Assembly: GCA_963575745.1 (NCBI GenBank)
Contig: CAUYUJ010014348.1
Coordinates: 40,001-104,000, forward strand
DNA length: 64,000 nt
Direction of reading: 5' to 3'
Origin: Prorocentrum cordatum
Taxonomy: Eukaryota; Sar; Dinophyceae; Prorocentrales; Prorocentraceae
In this document: positions 20,462 to 31,189 of the stretch, piece by piece
Position numbering within the stretch: position 1 is the stretch's first letter
Layout of the letters: each line of letters starts with the position of its first letter
Notes under the pieces: generated by a model
Databases searched by the model: none
What the model saw: only the letters and a program-made list of their open reading frames with translations
What the model was told of the DNA's origin: nothing
Made by a program: the position numbers and the translations under genes

Positions 20462-20697
20462 TTGAGCAGGGACCGACCGTCCCGGTAATCCTATAGTCAT
20501 AGCATGAGAAGGTTCTGGTTCTTAGAACCCCAAAATGTTCTAATAACAAAAACCATGTTCTTAGAACATAAACCCGATGTGTTAAACCAAGACGCTCCCA
20601 GCCAGAGATGTTCTAAGAACATTTCGTGGAAACCACAAAAGGTTCTTAGAACATTGTTTGGGCTATAGGCGAGCCAGGACGCTTCGCCACTGCTTGA
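20462..20697. mobile_element. TIR-C element (236 bp, 5-bp duplication)
   Basis: Starts TTGAGCAGGGACCGACCGTC and ends CGCTTCGCCACTGCTTGA, flanked by GCATC at 20457-20461 and 20698-20702. It is about 80 percent alike by eye to 17943-18179. It splits the retroelement frame inside KPMRI, and removal with one GCATC copy restores a continuous frame across the site. Confidence 0.9.
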
Positions 20698-20863
20698 GCA
20701 TCAGCACGACCACGGACGCTGCGATCGACGCCGTCGACGGCGTCCGCTGCAGGGGCTGCCCCAAAAGCACGAGCAGCTCAAGGGCCAGAACGGCCACGCT
20801 TCTCGGCCCGCCCAGGCCGCCGAAAGGCCTCACGCGCCAGGCATGGTCGCGGGCAGGGCCGCA
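20698..20863 (+). pseudogene. Decayed Copia-like element, region after the PCxPW domain
   Basis: Continues STTTDAAIDAVDGVRCRGCP and, after a one-base shift, KHEQLKGQNGHASRPAQAAE with RPHAPGMVAG. A CxGC...HEQLKG module after KPM is what I would expect downstream of a PCxPW domain in this type of element (recalled, not searched). Confidence 0.5.
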
Positions 20864-21024
20864 CAAGGCAGTTTTTAACATTTTTTTTTAATATGGATGT
20901 TAATGCATGATTAATTCATGAATGAATTTATGCATGAATTCATCGTTGTCTTTAATACTACATCCCTCCATTGTTAATACATGATCCGCACGCGGAGCAT
21001 GTCTTAAAAACGGCACTGTACTCT
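20864..21024. mobile_element. TIR-M element, short copy
   Basis: A/T-rich island in GC-rich DNA. Left GGCAGTTTTTAACAT and right ATGTCTTAAAAACGGCAC are inverted, with TGCATGATTAATTCATGAAT repeats inside and CATGATCCGCACGCGGAGCA near the right end. The second copy is 22543-22865. Confidence 0.65.
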
Positions 21025-21269
21025 AGCAGGCCACCGTCGACAACACCCTCGAGGCCGGCATGCAATACCCCGTCGACGTCGAGAGACAACAATTTCTAGA
21101 TCTACGAGGCGCTGTGAGGGCTAAGCGCCGAGCACGCGCCCGAGGCGCGCCATGCCAGATTCCAGCTGGACGGTGTGTTGCAGAGGAAACCGCCGACGCA
21201 CAGCCTGAGCTTTTGTGGCTCAGGCTCACGGGGTGCCTCCGAGACCGACCGACCCAGACGGAGAGCGAC

Positions 21270-21590
21270 AGAAGGACGCGGTAAGGATCTCGCCCACCCT
21301 CAGCAAGGATGAGGAACAAAGGCTGCAAGTTCATCCTGAGGTTCGAAAGGCAATACTGCAGCTACCCGTCAACTTCCACCACTGCACGCACGTCACGCTC
21401 ACGCGGCGGCTACGACTACGTGGCATCAAGAAGGAGATCTTGCAGCACATCGACAGCTTCTCATGCGACGCCTGCGGGGATTCTATCCGCAGGAGGGCCC
21501 CCCGTCCAACGAGGCTGCCTGGGAGGTTCGTTTCCAACTGCGCGATCCAGCTGGACACGTTCCACGCGCACGACGTGAGTGGCGACCCCT
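21270..21590 (+). pseudogene. Integrase zinc-binding and start of catalytic core, decayed Copia-like element
   Basis: In the frame 21215-21973, residues 30-124 read LSKDEEQRLQVHPEVRKAIL, then NFHHCTHVTLTRRLRLRGIK, FSCDACGD (CxxC at about 21464) and LPGRFVSNCAIQLDTFHAHD. This fits an H...H-CxxC integrase zinc-binding module followed by the first strand of the DDE core, with Asp114 (about 21554) in the position of the first catalytic residue. A CCT tract then breaks the frame. Confidence 0.65.
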
Positions 21591-21665
21591 CCTCCTCCTC
21601 CTCCTCCTCCTCCTCCTCATCCTCCTCCTCCTCCTCCTCCTCCTCCTCCTCCTCCTCCTCCTCTT
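21588..21665. repeat. (CCT)n microsatellite within the integrase region
   Basis: About 75 bp of CCT triplets between SGD and the continuation PTIICEGTSFEVVV. The integrase frame differs on the two sides. Confidence 0.9.
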
Positions 21666-21786
21666 CCCGACCATCATCTGTGAGGGGACCAGCTTCGAAG
21701 TTGTCGTCTGCCTTGGCCCAGCCAAGGGGGACCCTCCCACCAGCGAAGGCTACCACCACGGCCCCCAGCACGTGTGGACATCGTGA
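21666..21786 (+). pseudogene. Integrase core fragment, decayed Copia-like element
   Basis: Reads PTIICEGTSFEVVVCLGPAK then GDPPTSEGYHHGPQHVW, matching the second strand region of a Copia-type integrase core (a DEGTSF-like strand, then K..PT.....F...W), with the Asp replaced by Cys. It ends in a stop after HVWTS at 21786. The rest of the core, including the conserved Glu, was not found. Confidence 0.6.
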
Positions 21787-22019
21787 GCAAGCTGCCCCGA
21801 GAAGGTCACCGTCGACCTCGGCAGGCAAAAAAAGAACATCAAACAATCCAGAAAACAACAGACAGACCGAAAGCAACGAAACAACAAACGACACCGTCAA
21901 GGCGCATGGGGTAGATATGGGCCTGGCACGGCTTGAGACGCCCCACATTATCGGCACGCGCGAACGACATTGAGGTATCTGAAGGAGCCCCAGGACACAC
22001 AAATAAATACACACACATA

Positions 22020-22150
22020 AAACGAGTCCCCATATTTTATCATATGTTCTGGGTTTTTGTCTTCCCCCCCCACTGCCCATATTTTCCCATATTTTCTGAG
22101 GAATCGACGATTAGTTGTGTCTGTGTGTTTTTTCCCCTCCTGAGCATCTG
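22020..22150 (+). repeat. Rep-N dispersed repeat, copy 1
   Basis: GGGTTTTTGTCTTCCCCCCC, CCCATATTTTCTGAGGAATC and GACGATTAGTTGTGTCTGTG match 55222-55335. Confidence 0.75.
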
Positions 22151-22204
22151 GAAGATCTGGCGACGCACCGTCCAGGACTCTCGGCCAGGACGGGCAGTGG
22201 AAGG

Positions 22205-22395
22205 GACCCCCCTCCTCCTCCCCCCCTCCTCCTCCTCCTCCCCTCCTCCTCCCCCCCTCCTCCTCCTCCTCCTCCCCTCCTCCTCCTCCTCCTCCTCCTC
22301 CTCCTCCTCTTCCTCCTCCTCCTCCTCCTACTCCTTCTCCTCCCCCTCCTCCTCCTCTTCCTCCTCCTCCTCCTTCTCCTCCTCCTCCTCCTACC
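22205..22395. repeat. (CCT)n microsatellite
   Basis: About 190 bp of CCT/CTC with CCCC and TTC interruptions. Confidence 0.93.
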
Positions 22396-22542
22396 TTCGA
22401 ATTGCTGCGCTCGAGACCGTCGAGTCTGCCGCGGCGATCGTCCTCCATGGCCAGGACCGAGCTCGGAAAGCCGGGAGGAGGTTCTCCCTCGCAGTGGGTG
22501 CTAGGCTCCCACGGCCCACGAGCACCAGGCAGCCTACAGGGC

Positions 22543-22865
22543 AGGTTTTACTACATAGGATTTTTAATATATCGGAATTCTAATACATGATTCATTTATG
22601 AATGAATGTATGCATGAACTCATCCTTAGGGGGCAAACAAAGCTACCTCGCTTTTGACCACCCTCGCTTCCAAGGGATACCAAGCGATGCCACACTACGA
22701 CCTATACTGGTCAGGCCGCTTGACGAGGAGGCGCGTGGTATGACTTGGTTTCGCCTGGAAGCGAAAGCGGGGTAGGTAATTCACGCTCTGATCCTTGCAT
22801 TTATCAATCAAACCTTTATTTTAAATACATGGTCCGCACGCGCAGCATGTATTAAAACCGGCAGT
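22543..22865. mobile_element. TIR-M element, long copy with internal insertion
   Basis: Left GGCAGGTTTTACTACAT and right ATGTATTAAAACCGGCAG, with CATGATTCATTTATGAATGA near the left and CATGGTCCGCACGCGCAGCA near the right, as in 20864-21024. About 160 bp not in the short copy (roughly 22628-22790) lies between. GGCAG occurs outside both ends. Confidence 0.6.
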
Positions 22866-23159
22866 GCACTGCAAGATGATGAAGCTCAGCGTCTGGAGGC
22901 ACTGGAGGCTTGCTGCGACCCCCGGTCTGTCAGCTATGGCCCAAATACTGGCCGCGGCCCGCATCGCGTGGGCCCGCGCGGACACCGACGAGCGAGTGCG
23001 ACGAGGGATTCTTCGCAAGTCGCGCCCGAGCTGAGGGTACTTTCCCATCGGCTCGTTCATGTTCTTCAGACGTGCCCATGTGCGACCAGGCGAGAGCTCG
23101 GACAAATCGCATCGTTGGCTCAGCCCTGCTCAGGCCATCGGACACGAGACCCGGAACCT

Positions 23160-23400
23160 GAAGCACATTTCCTAGGATTTCGCCGAAACTACCAGTGCCG
23201 ACGCTCTTGCAGTCTGGCTACGATATGGACACACCACAATACTGGCAGCGCCAGAGGCACTACGATTCGCCTCCGAGGACGAGCTGCTGGCCGTGCACAC
23301 CTACGTCAACCCTGACTTGCTCAGCGTCACGAGGGCCAAGAACGGAAAGGAACGGAACGGAAGCCGCCGCAAGTCTCCGCAAGTCTCCGCGAGGGAGCTG
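23160..23400 (+). pseudogene. Copia-like linker fragment
   Basis: One frame reads ALRFASEDELLAVHTYVNPD then LLSVTRAKNGKERNGS, a linker-like segment between integrase and reverse transcriptase. It is interrupted downstream by a minus-strand LINE fragment, after which RNYIDIRTDAAVADDPP (about 23655) follows on the plus strand. Confidence 0.4.
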
Positions 23401-23424
23401 CCGGTGGGGCCGAGGCCCGCTCAC

Positions 23425-23640
23425 ATCTCGATGTCATCGTCCCTCAGGTGGTCCCACGCCTCATCTTCGCAATATGTGTCCAATCGTCGTAACCAATGGT
23501 GGTCAGCACATGTTGTTTGATATCGTCCACCCACCGGGTCTCAGGGCGCCCTGGGCGTCGCCGGGCTGGCGTGCGCAGGTCCAGCTGTGGAGCCCAGTTC
23601 AGGATTTGAATCAGCCATTCTGATGCCTCCATACAAACAA
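23425..23640 (-). pseudogene. LINE-type retrotransposon C-terminal fragment
   Basis: On the minus strand, SEWLIQILNWAPQLDL is followed by RRRPGRPETRWVDDIKQHV, LTTIGYDDWTHIAK and, after a frameshift, DEAWDHLRDD. GRP.TRW.DDI followed by W...A and W is the conserved C-terminal tail downstream of the reverse transcriptase in many non-LTR retrotransposons. Only this tail is present, typical of 5-prime truncated LINE copies. It interrupts the plus-strand Copia-like element. Confidence 0.6.
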
Positions 23641-24117
23641 CTGTTCGACCGCCAAGGGCGCTCGCAACTACATCGACATCCGCACGGACGCCGCCGTGGC
23701 AGACGATCCTCCGAGACGTGTGCCCGCTCGCCAGGGACGTGCCAGCCGTCACGCAGGGGTTCCCTGACCGCCTGCATCCCCATCTGCACCCGCAATTCCA
23801 GAGCCAGTGGCCCCTGCACCTCATCCACCGCCGCATGGAGACGGGGGGGCCCCGCTACCAGTACAGCCGCAAGGTGATGGTGACGAACACGATCGACAAA
23901 AAATGATGGCGATAAAGATGATGATAGAGGTGAGCCTGCTACTCCGCCACCCATTCCAGAGAGTGGCCATCCCTAACTCCTCGGTCACCGAGGATCCGCT
24001 GATCCAGCCAGTGACGGAGGACCCGTACCAGGAGGAGCCACCATCTGGGCACACTTGGAGATCCTGCAGTGCTTGGGCCGGGTGGCCAACGCGACCACGT
24101 GCGACGAGATGTCGTAC

Positions 24118-24285
24118 AGTCGGGGCCCTGAAGAAGGAACCCTTTTCGTTGGGGAGGGGCTCCGTGTTCCTTAAGTGTTTCACAGCTTGCCTCAGGTTTT
24201 ACTTATGTTTTCGATACGAAGTCCAAGTTTCACTTATGGAAAATAGGGGCCTCGTTCCTTATTTAGGGTTCCTTAGGCCAACGTC
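24118..24285. mobile_element. Candidate small A/T-rich insertion with short inverted ends
   Basis: GAAGGAACCCTTTTC at the left and TTATTTAGGGTTCCTTAGG at the right are inverted over about 12 bp, bounding an A/T-rich segment in GC-rich coding-like DNA. No clear target duplication. Confidence 0.35.
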
Positions 24286-24329
24286 TCGACTGTACCACCG
24301 AGGCCGCAGCCTGCAGTGGCGATGCCACA

Positions 24330-24712
24330 GCCAGCGGCAAGTTTGCCTCGGGATTGCCCGGAGCTCGACAGCCCCAGGGCTAGCCAAGCGCCTGACGCCA
24401 GAGCAGGCACTGCATCGAGACCTCACTCGGTTGGACGGTCGGAGGCTTGCGAAGAAGCCCGGGGCGTTCCAGGCCTACGCGGACCAGGAGACCAGCGTGC
24501 TGGCGGAGTGCCTCTGCGAGGCCTACCTCGGCGACTGCGTGGTCGACAGCGCCAGCGCCTACGAGTGGAGACGCGCGGACTACGGCAGCACGAGCTGTAT
24601 CGATACAGACGCACGCGGACCTCGATGGTCCAAGGTGCTGCGCCGCATCACGAAGGACATCAGGACTGGAGAGGTCGTTCAGGACCTCGACGTTCGCGGT
24701 CTACCGCTCTGA
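24330..24712 (+). pseudogene. Copia-like element, region before the reverse transcriptase
   Basis: The frame 23807-24712 ends with TAPGLAKRLTPEQALHRDLT, KKPGAFQAYADQETSVLAEC and YEWRRADYGSTSCIDTDARG. It is alpha-helical and charged with no recognised domain, but collinear with the element and running up to the RT start. Confidence 0.4.
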
Positions 24713-24789
24713 CATCGCAGCCCACGTACAGCCCTACCTTCAGAGGTCCAATCCATCGAGACGATCTTCGCGAATAACGACGAGGACGT

Positions 24790-25640
24790 CGGCCGTCGGC
24801 AGCAACGATCGGGTGGAGTTCGCCTACCTCATCAAGGGAGCTGTCCGATCGGAGATCAGGCTGCAAGACTTGCCGTCAGAGCTGCGCCAGGAGTTTGACC
24901 TAGCCATGGACAAGGAGTGGCGTAGTTGGCAACAGTCTCAAACAGTGGAAGTGCTGGACGATAACCAAGTCGCACACCTCATCAAGCAGAGGACCCAACC
25001 AGTTGGCACCAGAGGGGTGCACACCGACAAAGGTGCCAAGAAATGCAGGCCACATCAAACTACAGACGACGTACCTTTTGCTGCCAAAAACAGCCTCGTG
25101 GTTCAAGGCTGCCAAGAACACGGACTCGGTATACGAGGTGACGCTCCTACCGCCAGCCTGCTCACATTCCACATCGTGGCGAGCTACGCCGTATCGCACC
25201 ACTGGAATACCGCAGCAGCCCACGCGGCCATGGCCTACCTGAGTCGGAGAGGATCGAGTGCATGCTGATCCTCAAGGCTTCGAGGCCTCCACCACCAGGA
25301 GTTCAAGAAGGAGCGCTCATGCGAGCGAAGGGCGCCATCTACGGCACCAAGGACGCCGGGCGCCAAAGGTGGCTACATCTACTTTCTATCCTGTTCGAAC
25401 ACGGCTGGAAGGGGTCACTTTACGAGCCCTGCCTGTTCATTTGAGGGACAAGCCTGGCAAGCTCATCGGCCTTGTATGCACTCACGTCGACGACCTGTTC
25501 GTGACGGGCGCGGGCCAGGTGGTCGACGGCATCATGCAGAAGATCAAGGTCAAGATCCGTCTGACCTTCAAGTGCGGCAAGTTCAGGTATTGCGGCAAGG
25601 AGGTCGTGCAGGACGACACGATCAAGATCGAGATCGGCCA
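24790..25640 (+). pseudogene. Copia-type reverse transcriptase, frameshifted
   Basis: Starts with LRQEFDLAMDKEWRSWQQ and TQPVGTRGVHTDKGAKK, then AKNSLVVQGCQEHGLGIRGD and APTASLLTFHIVASYAVSHH (frame 24447-25268). The motif A position reads AAAHAAMAYL, so the catalytic Asp appears replaced by His. After a frameshift PPPPGVQEGALMRAKGAIYG and TKDAGRQRWLHLLSILFEHG follow (25285-25440), ending in a stop near 25442. Another frame then carries KPGKLIGLVCTHVDDLFVTG with the VDD pair at about 25485-25493, corresponding to the YVDD box. Several frameshifts and the lost Asp make it non-functional. Confidence 0.75.
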
Positions 25641-26506
25641 GTCGGAGATCGTGGGAGAGCTGGAGTATATACATCTCGAGCCGCACGGGAGGAAGCAGCC
25701 CAACTCGCCCCTGACTCCAGAGGATGTCGTTGGAGTACGGAGTGGAGTTGGCTCGCCCGGCAGGGTCACGCGTCAGACCCGACCTGACCTATCAGTGCAC
25801 GCGTCGTTCGGGGCCCAGTCTTTGAGCAGCCCGAGGATTTGCGACATCGTGAATGTCAACAAGGCGATCAAGACGGCCAAGGACGGCAATGAATTCAATG
25901 TCACATTCACCCCCGGCCTCGGCTGGGACAAGGCACAGCAGCCTGGGCAAGGCGGACGATGAGATCCTCGGCGAGAAGACCAACTCGCAATGTGGTTTCC
26001 TGACTGGTCTGGCCGACCCGAGACTACTGGACGACGAGCCCGCACACATCCATACCTTGGAATGGGCCAGTGCTACCATCAAGCGAGTTTGCCGTGGATC
26101 TCTACCTGCAGAGTGCAACTGCTTCCTGACGACGGCCGAGAGCGCGGAGTTCGTCGAGCACGTACGTGATCGAGGAGATCCTGGACGCCAGGTTCACCAG
26201 CTTCAACTCCGACACGTTCGTGGGAGGCAAGGAGATCGCAGTAATGACGGACGCTGGAGGCCTTTCATCGAGCCTCCAGAAGGACTGAGGCCAACCTAAC
26301 GACAAGAGGGTCCGCATCCAGATGGCCCAGATTCGAGAGATCGTTGGCCATACCCACATGAGCAAGGACGACCGTGACAGGGTCGACTGAAGCTTGGCGC
26401 CAGGTGGATCGATACCACGCTGATGCTGGCCGACGCGCTCACCAAGACGGAGTCCGAACGCGGCTGTCTGCTCGAGTGCATGGCGAAGGGCAGCTGGTGC
26501 CTGGAG
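25641..26506 (+). pseudogene. Copia-type RT connection and RNase H, frameshifted
   Basis: Reads GELEYIHLEPHGRKQPNSPL and VTRQTRPDLSVHASFGAQSL (frame 25258-25962), then PAHIHTLEWASATIKRVCRG (about 26040), VMTDAGGLSSSLQKD with a stop after it (about 26238-26288), a short KRVRIQMAQIREIVGHT piece, and MLADALTKTESERGCLLECM then AKGSWCLE (26423-26506). The TDA..L..S and ADALTK motifs are standard in Copia RNase H. The frame ends exactly where a TIR-A element inserted at 26507. Confidence 0.75.
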
Positions 26507-26652
26507 TTAGGTCGGGCACGTCCCCCCCCCACAGGCGGATTTCGGACGAAACTTAGAAATCGCCGACAGATATTCAAAATCCAACATTCGTCCCCCGACT
26601 ATGTTTGTACCACTTTTGGGCACTCCTCCTGTAGAGGTACATGCCCGACGCA
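26507..26652. mobile_element. TIR-A element, short form (146 bp)
   Basis: Starts TTAGGTCGGGCACGTCCCCC and ends CTCCTGTAGAGGTACATGCC then CGACGCA. It truncates the RNase H frame of the decayed Copia-like element. Flanking 8-mers GCCTGGAG and AGCCCGAA do not match. Confidence 0.75.
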
Positions 26653-27430
26653 AGCCCGAAGCGCAAGAAGGCCATCGGCGAAGCTCGCCGTGCCCAGAAA
26701 CGGCTGCTGCCCGTCCGTGCGGCTGCCGCGCGCCGTGGCGCCGCCGCGTTGGGCCCCTGCCCGGCTCGCCGCCTGCCGCCGCCTCTCCTCGGGGGCGACC
26801 AAAGAGGGGGGCGTCCCGGAGGGGCGTATGCAAATCGTGGCCGGCGGCATGTGCGCGGCCCAGTTGGGGGGGGGCCAGGGAGGTAATGAAATGAGAAGAG
26901 GCGCCATGACATCTGGGGAAACATCATGGCCCACGCCATGATGTCCACCCCCCCCCAGTCATCACCCCCCTCTTTGCCGCCCCCGATCTCCACATCATCG
27001 CAGCTGCCGAGAACTTGTCTCGCGGACACGGAGGGGTGAGAAAGGTAGCATGATACGGAGTGGTGAAAAAGGTAGCATGCTTTGCTTGCGTGTGTTTCGT
27101 CATAAATGCCCTGCCGCCTGAGATTGACCCGCAGGGCGCCTTTTAAGGTTCAAAGGGATAACGCATCATTGCCACCTTCCTGCCCCGCAAGGGGCACTGA
27201 CATCCGTTCAAATCGATTCCTTGGCCCCGCCAGGGGTCCGTCCTGGCGCATTTTTCGAGATGTGTCCAACGGTGGCAACGAGAATCTGCAGAAACTCCCC
27301 CGAAGCATCCGAAATGACGACGTCGAACCTCGGACATCGACCCTCGTCTGACCTCCCTCAGGTCCCAATCCGACCCGAGCGGTACCGGCAACGTGGCTCC
27401 CTCATTCGCGGCGATTCCCTTAAGCGCTAA
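26653..27430. repeat. Unassigned DNA with Rep-J copy 2
   Basis: GTTCAAAGGGATAACGCATC with ACCTTCCTGCCCCGCAAGGG at about 27148-27193 resembles 16075-16150. AAGGTAGCATGATACGGAGT and AAGGTAGCATGC form a short direct repeat at about 27042-27080. No gene recognised. Confidence 0.45.
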
Positions 27431-27434
27431 GCAC

Positions 27435-27730
27435 GCCGACGGCGACCGCGGGACGACTGCGGGGGCGGCGACGACGACGCGCCACCGGGACTCCGATAAC
27501 CTCCGAGAACATTCGAAAACCTTCGGTGGCCTGTGAAGACCTTCAAAAACCATGGGCGAAAACCTATCACCTTCGAATACCTTCAAAAGACCTCCGGTGA
27601 GTTTCGAAGACGTTCGAACACCTACGCAAACCTTCGATGGTCTCTGGAAACCTCCGAGACCAGGCGAAAACCTCCGAAAGCCTTTTGAAATCTCTGGAGG
27701 CCTCCGAAAACCTGCTGACACATGCAGGTG
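27435..27730. repeat. Degenerate short tandem repeat, about 12-15 bp
   Basis: Variants of CTTCGAAAACCTCCG recur about twenty times. They give the minus-strand frame 27143-27910 its periodic VFEG/FRRF composition, so that frame is probably not a gene. Confidence 0.65.
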
Positions 27731-29565
27731 TCCATCTTGTAGCGTTGCCAACTTGCGGCAGTCACACACCCTTGCTGACGGGCATGTGGTGTGACCCCTC
27801 GGGAGCCCTCGGGGGAGCCCTCGGGAGCCCAACGGGGCTGGTTTGACCTCGTGTTGGCCCCATGGCCCAACGGGGCTAGTAGGTGACCCCGTGTTGTCCA
27901 TGCCCGCCACTCCAAGTTACAGAGCCCTTGTGACGCGAACAAAAAATGGCTGGCCGCATGGACGACGTCTTGTCGACGCCCCCTGGGGACCGAGGGAGAT
28001 CGTCGACGACGGGAGGGATCGTTCTCCGCCCCTCGCGGCGCGGTCGCGGCACGCCTGTCCGTCGAAGAGGATGGGCCTGGGGTCCTCCGCGCGCGGCGAC
28101 GCGCGGGCGGGCCCCGGCTGCCTGCCGAGCGCTTGGCTGGCGGGGCGTGCCACTTTTCCGCACGGGCCGCCCATCGGCGGCGGAGCCGGGGGGGGACGTC
28201 GGGGGGAGGAGGCCTCCTCTGATGGCGGCGGGACTTCTCTCACCTAGGGAGCCCACAAAGGACGTACGCGCCCAGCTATGTACATCAACACGGCCCCTCG
28301 ATCTGCGAGACCGGCCGCGCGATACGAACTTCCGGGCAATGCGTAATCTCGAAACCAGCGTGGGTTCATGTACGTGTACGTCCTTCTTTCGCTCCTGACT
28401 CACATGCCCTCGAGCAGCACGATGAGCCCTGGTAGACGCACCCAGAGGAGGTGAGCGTCTCTGTCTTATTCGGCGCTTCGACACTGGGCGGAAGGGGGAG
28501 GGGGAGGGGGGGGGTCTGGCTCCAGACCTCTGCTTATGTGTGCAGCAATGCGTCCTGTGGGGGGGACTCCACCCGCTCGAAACAGGCGCCAAACAACAGC
28601 CAAGATATACTCCATGGGGGGGAGGGGGGAGGATGCGAGGGCCCGCGCCGATCGGCAAAACAATGAAAAACAACGATCACAAGGAATCGAACTGGGCTAT
28701 TTACCCAACGCCAATGATGGGGCTCGGGGTGGCTTCAATGATGGGGTTTGGGGTGGCTTTTCCCTCTTCAAACACGAAAGCGGTTCGACAGAACCCCCAC
28801 TCTTCCTGCGGATGTGGGGCGTTCGGAGGAACGTGATCTTGGAGGGGCGGCGCCAATGCGAGGGGAACACCTAGGCCGCCGAACTTCGCGCATGGCGCCC
28901 CGCGAGGCATGATGTGCGATGATGAGATTCGCGCCCTGGCGCTCCCGCGCCGTCCCTTGGAGAAAAGCGGCCGCTCTGCAACTGGCAGCGACGCCCGACA
29001 TGCTATTTTCTTCGCGCCCCCGCGGGTGCCGGCTCGGGTAAGCTGGCCGCCTCGAAGCGCACCAAAGCTGAATCCCAAGCTGAATGAATTGCACAGTATG
29101 GGGGAAAGGCAAAGGGCTCATCCTGCAAGCTCTGTCAACATTGCATCATTGAACGATGCTGCAGTCTCCCCTCGGCACAAGTTCAGCTCCACTTGGAGCA
29201 GCAGCCAGACAAGTTGGGTTTGCACCCTCATGCCCAAGTTGGGTGCGCGGGGGAAAGTAAGAATTGCCTGTGGGGCGGGGTCGGCGTTCGCAGCAAGCTT
29301 GGTGGGCCAGAATTAACGGAGCATCACGATACCACAAAATTCCAGACCGTATTAATATGATGTGCTGATGTTGGAGACGCACGCCCGACACGAACATGTA
29401 TTACACATCTTATGGTACATCGATTCCCGAACAATTTGGCCAGCAAGCACCCGCAACGGGCCTTCAACTAGAAGACGCGTGGCGCGCGTTGTCCTTGCAA
29501 GGCCGACACCCACATAGTATAAGTATGTTTGAGTGGGGCCGATTCGAGGCAGGAGAGCCCCAAAT
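27731..29565. other. No recognised gene
   Basis: GC-rich and G-run-rich DNA. A minus frame at 27876-28673 (265 codons) and other overlapping frames exist, but none has a recognisable domain. GGGAGCCCTCGGG-type short repeats occur at 27800-27840. Confidence 0.45.
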
Positions 29566-29705
29566 CGAATCGATACGCCGGATCGGCGATCAACATGAAT
29601 CGGATCGGCGAAATTCGGCAGACTAGCAAGCCTCCATTGAAACATCGGAATCCGAGGTCGAATCGGATCGGAATCGGAAGCCATCGAAATCGAATCGAAT
29701 CGATA
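29566..29705. repeat. Rep-I dispersed repeat, copy 1
   Basis: AATCGATACGCCGGATCGGC, GATCAACATGAATCGGATCG, CATCGGAATCCGAGGTCGAA, then repeats of AATCGAATCG. Related copies lie at 33610-34025 and 51150-51366. Confidence 0.65.
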
Positions 29706-29875
29706 GGGCGACGAACTCTATACACATCCACTGCTCCCTGGCCAGGCCTATCCTGAACCAAGCAGCGGTGTACACGCCACGCGCTCCTGGCTTGGCCAAG
29801 AGGGCGTGTGCACATCTCCCGGGTTCAGGATGGGCCTGGCCATGGAGCAGCGGACGTGTACAGATCTCGTCGCCC
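29706..29875. mobile_element. TIR-H element (170 bp)
   Basis: Inverted ends of about 60 bp: GGGCGACGAACTCTATACAC, ATCCACTGCTCCCTGGCCAG and GCCTATCCTGAACC are mirrored by GGGTTCAGGATGGGCCTGGC, CATGGAGCAGCGGACGTGTA and CAGATCTCGTCGCCC. It sits right at the end of Rep-I. A GC-rich relative is at 38800-39010. Confidence 0.8.
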
Positions 29876-31189
29876 GAACCGACACGGAGGAAACGAAACG
29901 AGCCCTGTTCGAGGCCCCCGAAGAAGAGGGCAGCTCCCTGGCCCAGGCCGCGGTGTAAGAGGCGCGGCCATCGCCGCGCCCCTGGGGCGGGCCCGGCGGG
30001 CAGCGGGGACGGGGCTGGGGCTCCTCCTCCTCCTCCTACTCCTCCTCCTCTTCCTCCTCCTCCTCCTCCTCCTCCGGGCCGCTCCTTCGTGCCGATGACG
30101 CCGACGTTCGAGAGCGTGATGGTGCCGCCCTCGCCGGGGTCGCGCCAGAGGGCGGGAGCTGGGCCGCGAGGAGGTGAAGGCATCGGGGGATGCCCGGCTG
30201 GAGGGGGACCCGCGTCTCGGACTCATCCCGACCAGCTGGGATCATCTCAACCAACTGCCAATTCTTCCAACAAGCACGGGGAGACCAACTGGTACGAATT
30301 CTAATTCCAACCGGAGAAGTAACCTCACCGTATGACGTCTATCGTGAGGAGATGTTCGTGTATTTGTATATGTATATGTGCACCACAGCCGAATGGTCGG
30401 CTTCTCTGTGCACATCTATTCTAGGAACTAAGGTGCCTGCCCGCTTGGAATTGGTACCAGAACGGCTTGCGATGGTATGGAACTCAGGATGTGATTGCTG
30501 ATGGCTGCGCTGATGAACAAATACTCTATATTCCCGGGCAAAAAGAGACAAGTAAACTCCCCAGACAACCCAGACAACCCTCAACGACGTGTCTTGGCGT
30601 GCAAGTGCGGCCGACGCTCGAGCGGAGAGCACAGATCGCCATCGGGGGTGTGGTCAGCGCTCGGGCAACGACACGATCTCCAAACCCGGGATGTGGCCAA
30701 CGGTCAGGCGTCAGCACCACTCGCAACCTGCACCCCCACCCCCACCTCCCTCTGCACCCTCTGCCTGCCCATCCCCGAGTCGGGGCACGGGGAAGCCGAG
30801 GAACGAGGAGGAACCCGTGGAATGAGGAGGCCGAGGTATGAAGGAAAAACGGTTGAGGACCGAGGGAGGGAAGGGCTGACGAGTGACGAGGGCTGCGACA
30901 CGCGGCGGCGCCTGGGGAATCAGGGGGGCGACGAAGTCAAGGAATGAGTCATGCAGAGGCTGGGGACTGAGACGAGGCTGTGGAATGGTGGATCCGTGAA
31001 GGGAACACGGTCCGACAAGCCCTCGCTTCGGCAGTGCGGCGCCAGCCGATGAATCACGCCTCCAAGCCGCCCCTCAGAGGCCCGAGAGCCCCCCAAGAGG
31101 CCTCCCAAGAGTCTTGGCCCAAGAGCCCCCACAACGAATGGGCTGCACGCGGTCCGGACGCGCACCCCGGGAAGCGATACGAATTTCGC
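29876..31189. other. No recognised gene; contains a (CCT)n tract
   Basis: A CCT tract lies at 30018-30076. Frames of 100-186 codons overlap on both strands without domains. Confidence 0.5.

Noticed and set aside
24240-24285. Telomere-like TTTAGGG
   Set aside because: Single occurrence, not tandem; it is part of the short inverted end of a candidate insertion.
27143-27910. 255-codon minus-strand frame as a gene
   Set aside because: Its middle is a degenerate 12-15 bp repeat and no domain is present.
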